DNA of 17,948 nt from Caldifarciminota bacterium. GTDB taxonomy: Bacteria > Hydrothermota > Tepidihabitantia > Tepidihabitantales > Tepidihabitantaceae. Location of the stretch: contig JAFGRF010000080.1 of NCBI GenBank assembly GCA_016935295.1, forward strand, positions 1 through 17,948, written 5' to 3'. Positions 5,851 to 13,295 of the stretch are shown in pieces (position 1 is the first letter of the stretch; every line of letters starts with the position of its first letter). The position numbers and the translations under genes are program-made. The notes beneath the pieces were generated by a model that was given only the letters and a program-made list of their open reading frames with translations, was not told the DNA's origin and searched no databases.

Positions 5851-7680
5851 GTGAACGCGGGCGCCCGAGCAGCTCCGGCTGTTCGTCTGCTGCTACTGCT
5901 GCCGTTGCTCGCCGCGGCCAAGTCCTACTACTACCCTGAGATATCCACCGACGTGATACTGCAGCCTGACGGCAGCGCGCGTATCGTTCAGGAGCGGACT
6001 TACGAGTTCGATGGCCGCTTCTCCTGGGCCGACCTTGACCTCAAGAAGCAGGGCGCTGCCGATATCTGGCTCAATCGAATGGCGATGGAGAGCGGCGCCC
6101 GGTGGCAGGACCTTTCCCCGGAAGTCGTCAACACTGACCAGTCGCTCTACCTGCGTTGGGGCTACTCGGCCGAGGACGAGCAGCGGACGTTCCTGGTTGA
6201 CTACACGGTCACCGGCGCGGTGAGGCGCTACGAAGATGTGGCCGAGTTCTACTGGAAGGTCATCGAGGATGAGCACGAGCGGATCGGCCAGGTCGTGGTC
6301 CGGGTCATCCTGCCCGGCCGCTCACCCGACCTGTTCAAGGTCTACGTCCACGCGGCCGCACGCCCGGGAACGCTCAGCTTCGCGGGTACGTTCGACACCG
6401 CCTACATCCGGCAATCCGGGATTCCGAGGAACGCCTTCGTCGAAGTGCGGGTGCTTTCCAGCCCGGAGCTGTTCCCCCAGACGCCACCGGTCGCGCAGAA
6501 GAGGTATGCGCGTATTCTCGCGGAGGAGAAGCAGAACTTCCTGTCGGCATCCCTCAAGACGTACTTCTTCCTTCCGCTGGGGCTGTTCCTGCTCATACCA
6601 CTGCCGGTAATACTGCTCATTGTCTTCTATCGCAAGCACGGTCGGGAACCGGAACTCGTCTACGAGGCCATCTACGAACATGAACCGCCGCGCAAAGCGC
6701 CGCCGGCAGCCGTACCCTTGATACTGCACCAGAAGCCGGACAAGTCGTCGCTCATCCAGCCGCTCTTCGCCGGGATGATGGCGACCCTGCTCGACCTCGG
6801 GCGGCACGGAGCAGTCGTGGTGCAGGAGACCAAAGAGGGGCGTCGGAGTCGCTACTCGTTCCGGCTCGCAAGACCGGAACTGGCCGAGAAGGCGGGCGAG
6901 CTTGCGTCCAAGGTGACCAGGTTTTTCTTCGCCCAGGTGGCTTCGGGCCGGTCCGAGTTCGATGAGTCCGACGTCAAGAAATACGGCCAGTCCCGGCCCA
7001 GCGCGGTGAGGGAATTCATCGCGGATGTGTTTGATACCGGTATGGCGTGGTGGCGCAAGACCCTCGGGGTCGATTTCGTGGAACGCGCCAGTTCGAAAGC
7101 CTACTGGACGTTTCTGCTGTTAGTGCTTGCCAGCGCTGCGGCCGGCGGGTTCAGCCTCGTGAACGGCCTCTCGGCCATTGTGTACTTTGAGCCTCCGGTG
7201 CGGGCGATAGTTACCGCGGTCATCGCCGGGCTGGTGTTCGTCCTCTTCTCAATCCTGGGCAGGACGATTCTGCGCTGGACCGGGACGGCATACCTGGAGC
7301 ACCGGCGCTGGCAGAACTTCCGCAAGTTCTTGAAGGACTTCTCGGCAATCGAGCAGGCCCCGGTCAACCTGCTCGCCATCTGGGAGGAGTACTACGTCTA
7401 CGCGGTGGCGCTGGGCGTGGCTTCCGAATTCCTTAAGCATGTCACCAGGTTGGCCGAGCAGCGTGGAACCAACCTCCTCCTGCCGGTCTGGTACATCGGG
7501 GCAACCGGCGTGCCGGGCGGCTCCCTTGCCTCGCTCAGTGAAGGCCTGGCAGGATTCTCTTCCTTTGCCTCCAACATGAGCAGCATGATGTCGTCGTTCT
7601 CCACCGCCTCGTCTTCGGGCGGCGGGTTCTCCGGCGGCGGCGGTGGCGGTGGAGGAGGAGGCAGCTCCGGCGCAGGCTAG
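5851..7680 (+). CDS. DUF2207 membrane protein with poly-glycine C-terminus
   Basis: A 609-residue protein of the DUF2207 (YciQ-like) family; function unknown. Residues 1-23 form a signal peptide. A beta-rich extracytoplasmic domain of about 210 residues starts at YYYPEISTDVILQPDGSARIVQERTYEF-like family sequence. One membrane helix at about 238-258 is followed by RKHGREP, a soluble segment, then two more helices at about 417-446 and 447-476. The end is GGGFSGGG followed by an almost pure Gly/Ser run (about 590-609), a known trait of this family. The GTG start is 6 bp after the dnaN stop with only a weak AGG ribosome site, so translation probably depends on dnaN. Confidence 0.85.
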   Translation: MNAGARAAPAVRLLLLLPLLAAAKSYYYPEISTDVILQPDGSARIVQERTYEFDGRFSWADLDLKKQGAADIWLNRMAMESGARWQDLSPEVVNTDQSLYLRWGYSAEDEQRTFLVDYTVTGAVRRYEDVAEFYWKVIEDEHERIGQVVVRVILPGRSPDLFKVYVHAAARPGTLSFAGTFDTAYIRQSGIPRNAFVEVRVLSSPELFPQTPPVAQKRYARILAEEKQNFLSASLKTYFFLPLGLFLLIPLPVILLIVFYRKHGREPELVYEAIYEHEPPRKAPPAAVPLILHQKPDKSSLIQPLFAGMMATLLDLGRHGAVVVQETKEGRRSRYSFRLARPELAEKAGELASKVTRFFFAQVASGRSEFDESDVKKYGQSRPSAVREFIADVFDTGMAWWRKTLGVDFVERASSKAYWTFLLLVLASAAAGGFSLVNGLSAIVYFEPPVRAIVTAVIAGLVFVLFSILGRTILRWTGTAYLEHRRWQNFRKFLKDFSAIEQAPVNLLAIWEEYYVYAVALGVASEFLKHVTRLAEQRGTNLLLPVWYIGATGVPGGSLASLSEGLAGFSSFASNMSSMMSSFSTASSSGGGFSGGGGGGGGGGSSGAG

Positions 7681-7700
7681 GGCCGAAGTCGGACAGCGCG

Positions 7701-7823
7701 CCACAAAGACACAAAGGCACAGAGAGAACTACCCGGGCCGGAGACAACTGCCGGGACTTGGGCGTGATCTTCCTTCCTAGCCTCTCCTTCTTTTCGTACC
7801 TTGGTGTCTTCGTGCCTTGGTGG
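7701..7823. repeat. Inverted pair of degenerate octamer repeats
   Basis: Left arm 7701-7727 reads CACAAAG/ACACAAAGG-like in 8-bp steps. Right arm 7799-7823 is ccttggtg, tcttcgtg, ccttggtg, which on the other strand gives CACCAAGG/CACGAAGA. The arms are imperfect inverted copies around about 70 bp of unrelated sequence, and could fold or mark a small mobile repeat. They fill most of the gap between the DUF2207 gene and tmRNA; no gene is seen there. Confidence 0.6.
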
Positions 7824-7850
7824 TGGAATCCGCCCCGCTTCCCGGCCACG

Positions 7851-7879
7851 TTGACTCGCATCCGATTCCGGTATACAAT
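7851..7879 (+). promoter_or_regulatory. tmRNA promoter
   Basis: TTGACT (7851-7856) and TACAAT (7874-7879) with a 17-bp spacer. The expected start near 7886 leaves a leader of about 35 nt that RNase P would remove to give the mature 5' end. Confidence 0.75.
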
Positions 7880-7920
7880 TAGCAGACAATCTGGAGTTGG
7901 TACGGCTTTTCAGACCATTC

Positions 7921-8269
7921 GGGGGCGATTGGCTTCGACGGAGTGCCTGAGGGGCCAGAGTGCATGGCGAGGTTCCCTGGTTACCTCGTAAATCCCGACC
8001 GGGGAAATACAGCTGCCAATAACAGCTACGCACTGGCTGCCTAACTAATGGAGCCCCTTGACCCGCGAGTTCACCCGGCGCGGAGTCAGGGTATAAAAGG
8101 GTGATCTGGGTTCCGGTTGTGTCTCAGGGTCGGAACCCGAGAATCTCTGGGGCTGGGTTCACCGCGCCTGTCGGTCGGCTAACGGTGCGCCGAGATACAT
8201 CGACTGACTAACCATGTAGGTCGCTGGAACCGAACTCTCCGGACGCGGGTTCAATTCCCGCCGCCTCCA
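7921..8269 (+). ncRNA. ssrA: Transfer-messenger RNA (tmRNA)
   Basis: A one-piece tmRNA that rescues stalled ribosomes with SmpB. The ends pair as an alanine acceptor: 5' GGGGGCG with 3' CGCCTCC, including the G3-U70 pair that directs alanyl-tRNA synthetase, and discriminator A at 8269; CCA is not encoded. The 5' end continues as GATTGGCTTCGACGG and the 3' end has the T-arm CGGGTTCAATTCCCG, both typical. The tag reading frame starts at GCC (8015) and encodes ANNSYALAA with stop TAA at 8042-8044. The tag keeps the YALAA degradation signal. Self-complementary segments from 8050 to 8190 are consistent with the pseudoknots. Length is 349 nt, normal for the family. Confidence 0.96.
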
Positions 8270-8278
8270 TCGCGGACT

Positions 8279-8304
8279 CGGGCGACGCCGCAAGGCGCCG
8301 CCCG
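8279..8304 (+). terminator. tmRNA terminator hairpin
   Basis: Stem CGGGCG-A-CGCC / GGCG-C-CGCCCG with a GCAA tetraloop and one A-C mismatch, 10 bp after the tmRNA 3' end. It is followed by ttgcgtt rather than a clean T-run, so efficiency is uncertain. Confidence 0.6.
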
Positions 8305-8311
8305 TTGCGTT

Positions 8312-8390
8312 AGGAAGGACCGGAGACCGAGGACTGAAGACGGAAGACCGGGAACCAAGGACGGTCTGCGACGAAGGACGACCCGCGACG
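8312..8390. repeat. Heptamer-period repeat tract after tmRNA
   Basis: About eleven consecutive 7-bp units, e.g. accggag, accgagg, actgaag, acggaag, accaagg. The phase holds without slipping from 8312 to about 8388. It fills the space between the tmRNA terminator and the 3' end of the TIR gene. Confidence 0.65.
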
Positions 8391-8391
8391 G

Positions 8392-9330
8392 CTATTCTTG
8401 AGCCACCACGCCGTAGGCCTCGGCCACCGCTCGCTTGATATCCTCGAACGTGAAGGACAGCGCGCAGGTCGGACCGACCTCGGACAGGGCGTCCGGCACC
8501 GGACAGTCCCGGTCGATTCTCACGACCACCATCCGCTTTCCGAGTTCGATGGCCGTCTTCACTTCCCAGTTCACCCAGTCGCTCATGCTCGTCTTCTCCC
8601 CAACCACGCAGAGGAAGGCTGTCGCTGTCTTGATTTTGCCGTAGATGACGTGCTTGAGCGGTTCCGCCTCGTCGGTGTCCACCGGGTAGTCTACAGGCTG
8701 GTCGTTGACGCTGAGCCGGGGAAAATCCGGGCTCGTGGTCCAGGTCAGCAGGACGTCCTTGTAGTAGCCGTCATTCTCGTAGTCGTAGGAGACGTAGACG
8801 AGCTTCCCTTCGGGTTGCTTCTCAGGCGGGGGCCGGCGAATCGGGTGCGGCAGCTCGAACTCCGGCTCCGGTCGCGCCGTCGGTCGGGGTGCGCCGCCCG
8901 GCCTCAGTATGACCTTCAGGTCCTCGAAAGTTCGCTTCCAGCCGTGGGCGTGGAAGTCAATGTAGGACTGCGCCCGCAGATGGTCCGGCAGCGCTGCTCC
9001 GTCGACCCTCGCGGGCAGTACCCGGACGCGGCGGCCCTTGAAGTTGCGTGAAGCAACTGCCCTCAGATCCTGCCGCACCCAACGTGCGTTGAGCGAGGCG
9101 GCGGATATGAGCGGGATGACGAAGTCAGCCGGGCGGAGCGAATGGGCCAGCCGGTTGACCAGGATCACGCCCACGGACATGTCCACTTCGTCGACCCACG
9201 GGCTGATGCCCTCGCGCCGCAACGCGCCGGCCAGCCTGCGGGCAAACTCATTGTCGGCGTATGTATAGGCGATGACGATGTGAGGCTGCTTGCCTCCGGG
9301 CCGGATAACGTTCGGAACGTCGGCGAACAC
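8392..9330 (-). CDS. Tandem TIR-domain protein (TIR_2-like plus ThsB/DUF1863-like)
   Basis: A 312-residue protein with no signal peptide. Domain 1 (about 16-135) is TIR_2-like: PHIVIAYTYADNEFARRLAGAL, then GISPWVDE, then SLNARWVRQDL. Domain 2 (about 176-305), after a Pro/Arg-rich linker (143-175), resembles the MTH538/DUF1863 TIR-like domain of Thoeris ThsB: LVYVSYDYENDGYYKDVL, then VVGEKTSMSDWVNWEV, then GKRMVVVRID. TIR enzymes use a glutamate in the W-V-x-x-E motif to cleave or cyclise NAD+. That residue is Glu256 in domain 2, but Asp88 replaces it in domain 1. The GTG start at 9330 has GGGAGG 5 nt upstream; an ATG at 9456 would add a Pro/Arg-rich 42-residue extension without recognisable fold. 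A defence or signalling role is inferred; no ThsA-like partner is seen. Confidence 0.8.
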   Translation of the reverse strand: MFADVPNVIRPGGKQPHIVIAYTYADNEFARRLAGALRREGISPWVDEVDMSVGVILVNRLAHSLRPADFVIPLISAASLNARWVRQDLRAVASRNFKGRRVRVLPARVDGAALPDHLRAQSYIDFHAHGWKRTFEDLKVILRPGGAPRPTARPEPEFELPHPIRRPPPEKQPEGKLVYVSYDYENDGYYKDVLLTWTTSPDFPRLSVNDQPVDYPVDTDEAEPLKHVIYGKIKTATAFLCVVGEKTSMSDWVNWEVKTAIELGKRMVVVRIDRDCPVPDALSEVGPTCALSFTFEDIKRAVAEAYGVVAQE

Positions 9331-9464
9331 TAGGGCCTCCCTGCAAAGGCGCCAATCAGCCGCATGGGGTCTGCCTGGGCCCCGGGCCGGCGAATCGGGA
9401 ACCTGCGGCCCCGTCAATGGCCGTCTACCGATTGGCTGCGGCTCGGGCCGCCCCATTCGATGAC

Positions 9465-9493
9465 ATCGTAGCCGCCTCGGCTTTCGATGTCAA
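9465..9493 (-). promoter_or_regulatory. Promoter of the tandem-TIR gene
   Basis: On the minus strand TTGACA (9488-9493) and TACGAT (9465-9470) are 17 bp apart. The start site should fall near 9458. This leaves about 128 nt before the GTG at 9330, or an almost leaderless ATG at 9456. Confidence 0.65.
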
Positions 9494-9640
9494 GCCGGCT
9501 CCGGTCGCCTCGGACGTGAGCCGCCGAAGCACGAATCGATCGAGTGTGGGGTCATTCCTATTCGGTTGTCCGGGTTGGGCTGGGCAGCCCCTGCAGGACA
9601 GTGCGCCTGACCCACTTCCGGTCCGGGAATCAGGGATCCT

Positions 9641-9666
9641 TCGAGCCGCCTGGAAGGCGGGCTCGA
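9641..9666 (-). terminator. Hairpin after the DUF4342 gene
   Basis: Stem TCGAGCC-GCCT / AGGC-G-GGCTCGA with a 3-nt loop and one bulged G, 15 bp beyond the DUF4342 stop codon. No T-run follows on the minus strand, so termination is only possible. The remaining bases between it and the TIR promoter hold nothing I can identify. Confidence 0.4.
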
Positions 9667-9681
9667 GTACTCGGACTCAGC

Positions 9682-9972
9682 TCAGTGGTCGGGCTTGTCG
9701 GTACGGACGACTTCCACCTTCACCTTGGCCAGCAGCGCGGCCAGCGCGCCGAGCGCCGCCAGGACGGGCGCGACCAGCACGACGACTCCGCCCGCGACCG
9801 CGCCGGCGGTTAGCGGTATCTCCAGCAGCAGTTTGTTGTCCTGCGACCTCAGAATCACCCGCCGGACATTTCCGGCCTTGACCAGTTCCTTGATGTGGTC
9901 AACCAGCTCGGCCCCGGCTACCTCGACTTCCTCAGTCCACGTACGTTCTGTCTTCTCGGCTTCGCTGTCCAT
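9682..9972 (-). CDS. DUF4342 protein
   Basis: A 96-residue protein of the DUF4342 family; function not established. Residues about 11-52 match the family's N-terminal domain: EEVEVAGAELVDHIKELVKAGNVRRVILR, then LLLEIPL. A strongly hydrophobic segment, TAGAVAGGVVVLVAPVLAAL to about residue 81, could cross the membrane once or pack against it. A short charged tail (VKVEVVRTDKPDH) ends the protein. The ATG has AGGAGGAG 3-4 nt upstream. It is on the same strand as the TIR gene, but about 350 bp and a TIR-specific promoter separate them, so joint expression is not required. Confidence 0.85.
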   Translation of the reverse strand: MDSEAEKTERTWTEEVEVAGAELVDHIKELVKAGNVRRVILRSQDNKLLLEIPLTAGAVAGGVVVLVAPVLAALGALAALLAKVKVEVVRTDKPDH

Positions 9973-10124
9973 GCACTCCTCCTGTCGGTTCTCTGCTACT
10001 GCGTCATTGCCCGGTGGAATCCCGCATTGCCTGATTCCGGACTCGTCTCGGTCGAGACGAGTGCAATCGTCGCACGGCTCCGTGGCTCGCCAGCAGTGCC
10101 GTCAGACATGCAGGGTGAGCTGCG

Positions 10125-10670
10125 CTACTGGCCGAGTGAGTCGAGGCCCGCGAGCTCCGCGCGATGGTTGTTCAGAACCATGACGTTCCACTTCGGAACT
10201 GCCGCGCAGGCCCCTTTCATCTCCACATAGCTCTTGTAGGTCCACCTGCCGTCGCGGGTCGTGTCCTGCTTCCACTGCTCGGCCAGCTTCGGGCCGATTG
10301 CCCAGACACCGGAGGCCGCCGACGCCGCGTAGACCTTGTAGAGCATCCGTCGCACGCTGGGCCAGTCAGAGCCGGCCGGTCTGAGCGAGTCGTCGATGCC
10401 CGGGACATTCATGCCTTCGACCAGGTTCGAAAGTGCCGCGACCGCGTTTTCGCCGGGCTTCCGAAGAGTGGGCGACCAGCTGGCCGCCTGGAGCGCTGAC
10501 CTGAGTGTGGGTAGGATTTCCACAAGCCGCGCGACTTCGGAATCGGTCAGGGTGCTGCAGGCCACGGCCGGAAACTCAGTGATCTCGGTCGGCTCTTGCG
10601 GGCTTTGCCGGGCTCCGCAGCCGGCGCCGACCAAGAGTGCGAACAGGGCGAGAGAGGTGGCTGGCTTCAC
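10125..10670 (-). CDS. Putative lipoprotein, unknown family
   Basis: A 181-residue protein I do not recognise. It begins MKPATSLALFALLVGAGC, a signal peptide with a lipobox-like end and Cys18 as the lipid-modified residue. The rest is a mixed helical domain with two further cysteines (ACSTL near residue 37 and GACAA near 157), which could form a disulfide in the periplasm. The GTG start is set by AAGGA 7 nt upstream and a promoter just before it; a longer reading to 10928 would pass through that promoter. It ends 152 bp before the DUF4342 gene, and the gap shows no clear promoter, so the two may be co-transcribed. Confidence 0.7.
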   Translation of the reverse strand: MKPATSLALFALLVGAGCGARQSPQEPTEITEFPAVACSTLTDSEVARLVEILPTLRSALQAASWSPTLRKPGENAVAALSNLVEGMNVPGIDDSLRPAGSDWPSVRRMLYKVYAASAASGVWAIGPKLAEQWKQDTTRDGRWTYKSYVEMKGACAAVPKWNVMVLNNHRAELAGLDSLGQ

Positions 10671-10696
10671 TACATGTCCTTTGTGCAACGAATGAC

Positions 10697-10724
10697 AGCA
10701 TAAGCGGGTTGCCACGGAAGTCAA
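10697..10724 (-). promoter_or_regulatory. Promoter of the 181-residue lipoprotein gene
   Basis: Minus-strand TTGACT (10719-10724) and TATGCT (10697-10702), 16-bp spacer. The predicted leader is about 20 nt and includes the AAGGA ribosome site. Between this and the ots promoter (10725-10991) I see no gene and no repeat. Confidence 0.6.
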
Positions 10725-10991
10725 ATGCGAATCAGCTCCCTGGAGCCGGTCATGAGGACACCGAGGTACACCAACCGTTCGACAGAGGTCGCCGGGGCCA
10801 AGTGGGAAGGCAGACATCAGCAGTCGGAAGTGCCGATTCCGATATGGAGCCATAGATTCCCCAAGGCCGATCCCAGACCACAGAGCGGACAGAGGTTGAG
10901 AAGGTGTCGCCCGTGACTCCGGCTTCATCCAGTCGTCTTGCCGGTGGACTGCGGGAGTGCTTCTGTTTCGGCCCTGAGCGGGCCGTCACGA

Positions 10992-11020
10992 TTGACAACC
11001 CGGGTTCAGACAGGTATGGT
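10992..11020 (+). promoter_or_regulatory. Promoter of the trehalose operon
   Basis: TTGACA (10992-10997) and TATGGT (11015-11020) with a 17-bp spacer. Leader length to the TTG start is about 79 nt. No distinct operator is visible. Confidence 0.7.
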
Positions 11021-11105
11021 GTCTTGTCATGTGGGGGACTGCAGCACCACGGCGAGTGGCTCGTGCTATCGCCCATTCTGAAGTATCTGCCTGCGAAGGA
11101 CGGCA

Positions 11106-13295
11106 TTGAGCCGGCTGATCATAGTCTCGAATCGGCTGCCGGTGAGTGTGACGCTCGAGGGCCGCGATTTCGAGTTGAGGCAAAGCCCGGGCGGGTTAGC
11201 GACCGGCCTCGGCTCGGTCCACGGAGGGCGTGGCAGTGTCTGGGTAGGCTGGCCGGGCACGTTCGTGCCGACCGGCGACTCCCGCACCCGGATGCGCATT
11301 ACTCGCCGACTGGTTGAGAGCAGGTGCCGACCGGTGTTCTTGTCCCGGTCCGAGCTGGACGACTACTACCGCGGGTTCAGCAACCGAACGCTCTGGCCGC
11401 TGTTTCACTACTTCCCGACCCTAGCCGAACCGAACTGGTCGTTTTGGCGCGCCTACCAGATGGTCAACGCTCGGTTTGCCGACCGTGTGGCAGAGATATG
11501 GCGCGAAGGTGACCTCATCTGGGTCCATGACTACCACCTCATGTTGCTGCCCGGGTTCCTACGCCGGCGTGTGCCGCACGCGACCGTCGGTTTCTTTCTG
11601 CACATCCCGTTTCCATCTTTCGAGGTATTCCGGCTTCTGCCCTGGCGCCGCGAGTTGCTGGAGGGCGTACTCGGCGCCGACGTGGTCGGGTTCCACAACT
11701 ACGACTACACCCGCCATTTTCTGAGCTGTGCCCGGCACATCCTGGGCTTCGAGCACCGGTTCGACCGGGTGGCAATCGACAGCCGGTCGGTTGCGGTCGA
11801 TGCTTTCCCAATGGGCATCGACTACGAACGGTTCAACCGTCCGGCCGCAAGCATCGCCCGGCGGCGGCTCGAAACCGTGACGCGCGTGCCGGCGCGCCGG
11901 CGCAGGCGGATCCTGTCGATCGACCGACTGGACTACACCAAGGGTATTGTCGAGCGGCTGGACAGCTACGATGCGTTCCTCGATCTGCACCCCGAATACC
12001 GCGGCAAGATCGAGCTGGTACTCCTGGTCGTGCCCTCGCGCACGCGGGTGGAGCGATACCGGGATCTCAGGGAGCAGATCGACCGCGCGGTCGGCCGCAT
12101 CAACGGGCGGTACGGCGGCATAGACTGGACTCCGGTGCACTATCTCTACCGCTCGGTACCGTTCGAGCGGCTGGTGGCGCTGTACGAGTCAGCGGACGTC
12201 GCGCTCGTTACGCCGTTGCGCGACGGCATGAATCTTGTTTCCAAGGAGTATGTTGCCTGCCAAGTTGACGGCCATGGGGTGCTTGTCCTGAGCGAAACCG
12301 CGGGCGCGGCCGAGGAGCTGGCCGAGGCATTGCTCGTCAATCCTTATGACCGGCTTCAGAACGTCGCCGCACTTGCCCAGGCGTTGTCGATGCCTGAAGA
12401 GGAGCAGGTCCGCCGGATGCGCTTGATGCAGGACCGGCTCCGCCGTTACGACGTCAGGGCCTGGGCCGCGGATTTCATCGGCCGGCTGCGCCGTTGCCGG
12501 CAGGAGCAGCGTCGGGAAAAAGACCGACGCCTGGCCGGGCCGGTCCGGAGTAGGCTGATTGCGGCCTGGTCTCGGGCCAGAGCGCGACTCCTGCTGCTCG
12601 ACTACGACGGTACGCTCGTGCCGTTCTCGGCCCAGCCCGAGGCGGCGCGGCCGGACTTAAGGCTCCTGTCGCTTCTACGCCGACTCAGTTCGCCTCCCGG
12701 CAACGAACTCGTCATCGTCAGCGGCCGGGCACGAAAGGCGCTTGACGACTGGTTCGGTGGCCTGGCAGCGGGTCTTGTCGCCGAACATGGAGCATGGGTC
12801 AAATGCAGCGGCGAAGACTGGCAACCGGCGATGCGCGGCCAGAGCCAGCGTTGGAAGGAGTCTGTCCGGCCGGTCATCCAGCGGTTCGTCGTCCGGACCC
12901 CGGGTTCGGAAATGGAAGAGAAGGACTTCTCGCTCGTCTGGCACTACCGGCGGGTCGGGTCAGAGCTGGCCGTGGCCCGCCTGGCTGAGCTGAAGGATGT
13001 CCTGATTGAGCTGACGGCGAACCGGCGGCTCGAAATCCTCGAAGGCAGCAAGGTGCTGGAAGTCCGCAACGCCGGGACGGGCAAGGGCCGCGGGATCGCG
13101 CCCTGGCTGCGTCGGCCCGGAGCCGGATTCGTCCTCGCCGCCGGTGACGACCGGACGGACGAGGACCTCTTCGGTGCGCTTCCGGACCGGGCCTGGACCG
13201 TCAAGGTCGGCCCTGGTCCCTCCCAGGCTCGTTTCTACGTCGAATCCCCAGCCCGACTCAGGGCTCTCCTTGAAAGGATGGCAAGAGCAACATGA
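11106..13295 (+). CDS. otsAB: Trehalose-6-phosphate synthase/phosphatase fusion (OtsA-OtsB)
   Basis: A 729-residue two-domain enzyme that makes trehalose from a nucleotide-glucose and glucose-6-phosphate. The GT20 synthase domain (about 1-460) has SNRLPVSV, SPGGLATGL, NRTLWPLFHY, WVHDYHLMLLP, FFLHIPFPS, the Arg/Lys site DRLDYTKGI and RDGMNLVSKEYVA. The HAD phosphatase domain (about 495-725) has LLLDYDGTL with Asp499 and Asp501 as nucleophile and acid, VSGRA, AEHGAW and AGDDRTDEDLF with Asp681/Asp682. Both active sites appear complete. A short Arg-rich linker joins them. The TTG start follows AAGGA by 6 nt. Its stop overlaps the ATG of treT (ATGA), so the two proteins should be made together. 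Confidence 0.95.
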   Translation: MSRLIIVSNRLPVSVTLEGRDFELRQSPGGLATGLGSVHGGRGSVWVGWPGTFVPTGDSRTRMRITRRLVESRCRPVFLSRSELDDYYRGFSNRTLWPLFHYFPTLAEPNWSFWRAYQMVNARFADRVAEIWREGDLIWVHDYHLMLLPGFLRRRVPHATVGFFLHIPFPSFEVFRLLPWRRELLEGVLGADVVGFHNYDYTRHFLSCARHILGFEHRFDRVAIDSRSVAVDAFPMGIDYERFNRPAASIARRRLETVTRVPARRRRRILSIDRLDYTKGIVERLDSYDAFLDLHPEYRGKIELVLLVVPSRTRVERYRDLREQIDRAVGRINGRYGGIDWTPVHYLYRSVPFERLVALYESADVALVTPLRDGMNLVSKEYVACQVDGHGVLVLSETAGAAEELAEALLVNPYDRLQNVAALAQALSMPEEEQVRRMRLMQDRLRRYDVRAWAADFIGRLRRCRQEQRREKDRRLAGPVRSRLIAAWSRARARLLLLDYDGTLVPFSAQPEAARPDLRLLSLLRRLSSPPGNELVIVSGRARKALDDWFGGLAAGLVAEHGAWVKCSGEDWQPAMRGQSQRWKESVRPVIQRFVVRTPGSEMEEKDFSLVWHYRRVGSELAVARLAELKDVLIELTANRRLEILEGSKVLEVRNAGTGKGRGIAPWLRRPGAGFVLAAGDDRTDEDLFGALPDRAWTVKVGPGPSQARFYVESPARLRALLERMARAT

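Noticed and set aside
8245..8269. tmRNA 3' end as an attachment site for an island carrying the TIR gene
   Set aside because: I found no second copy of this segment in the window and no integrase, so an att site cannot be claimed.
8392..10670. A complete Thoeris system
   Set aside because: Only a ThsB-like domain is present. No ThsA (SIR2/NADase with ligand-binding domain) gene is next to it; the neighbours are DUF4342 and a lipoprotein.
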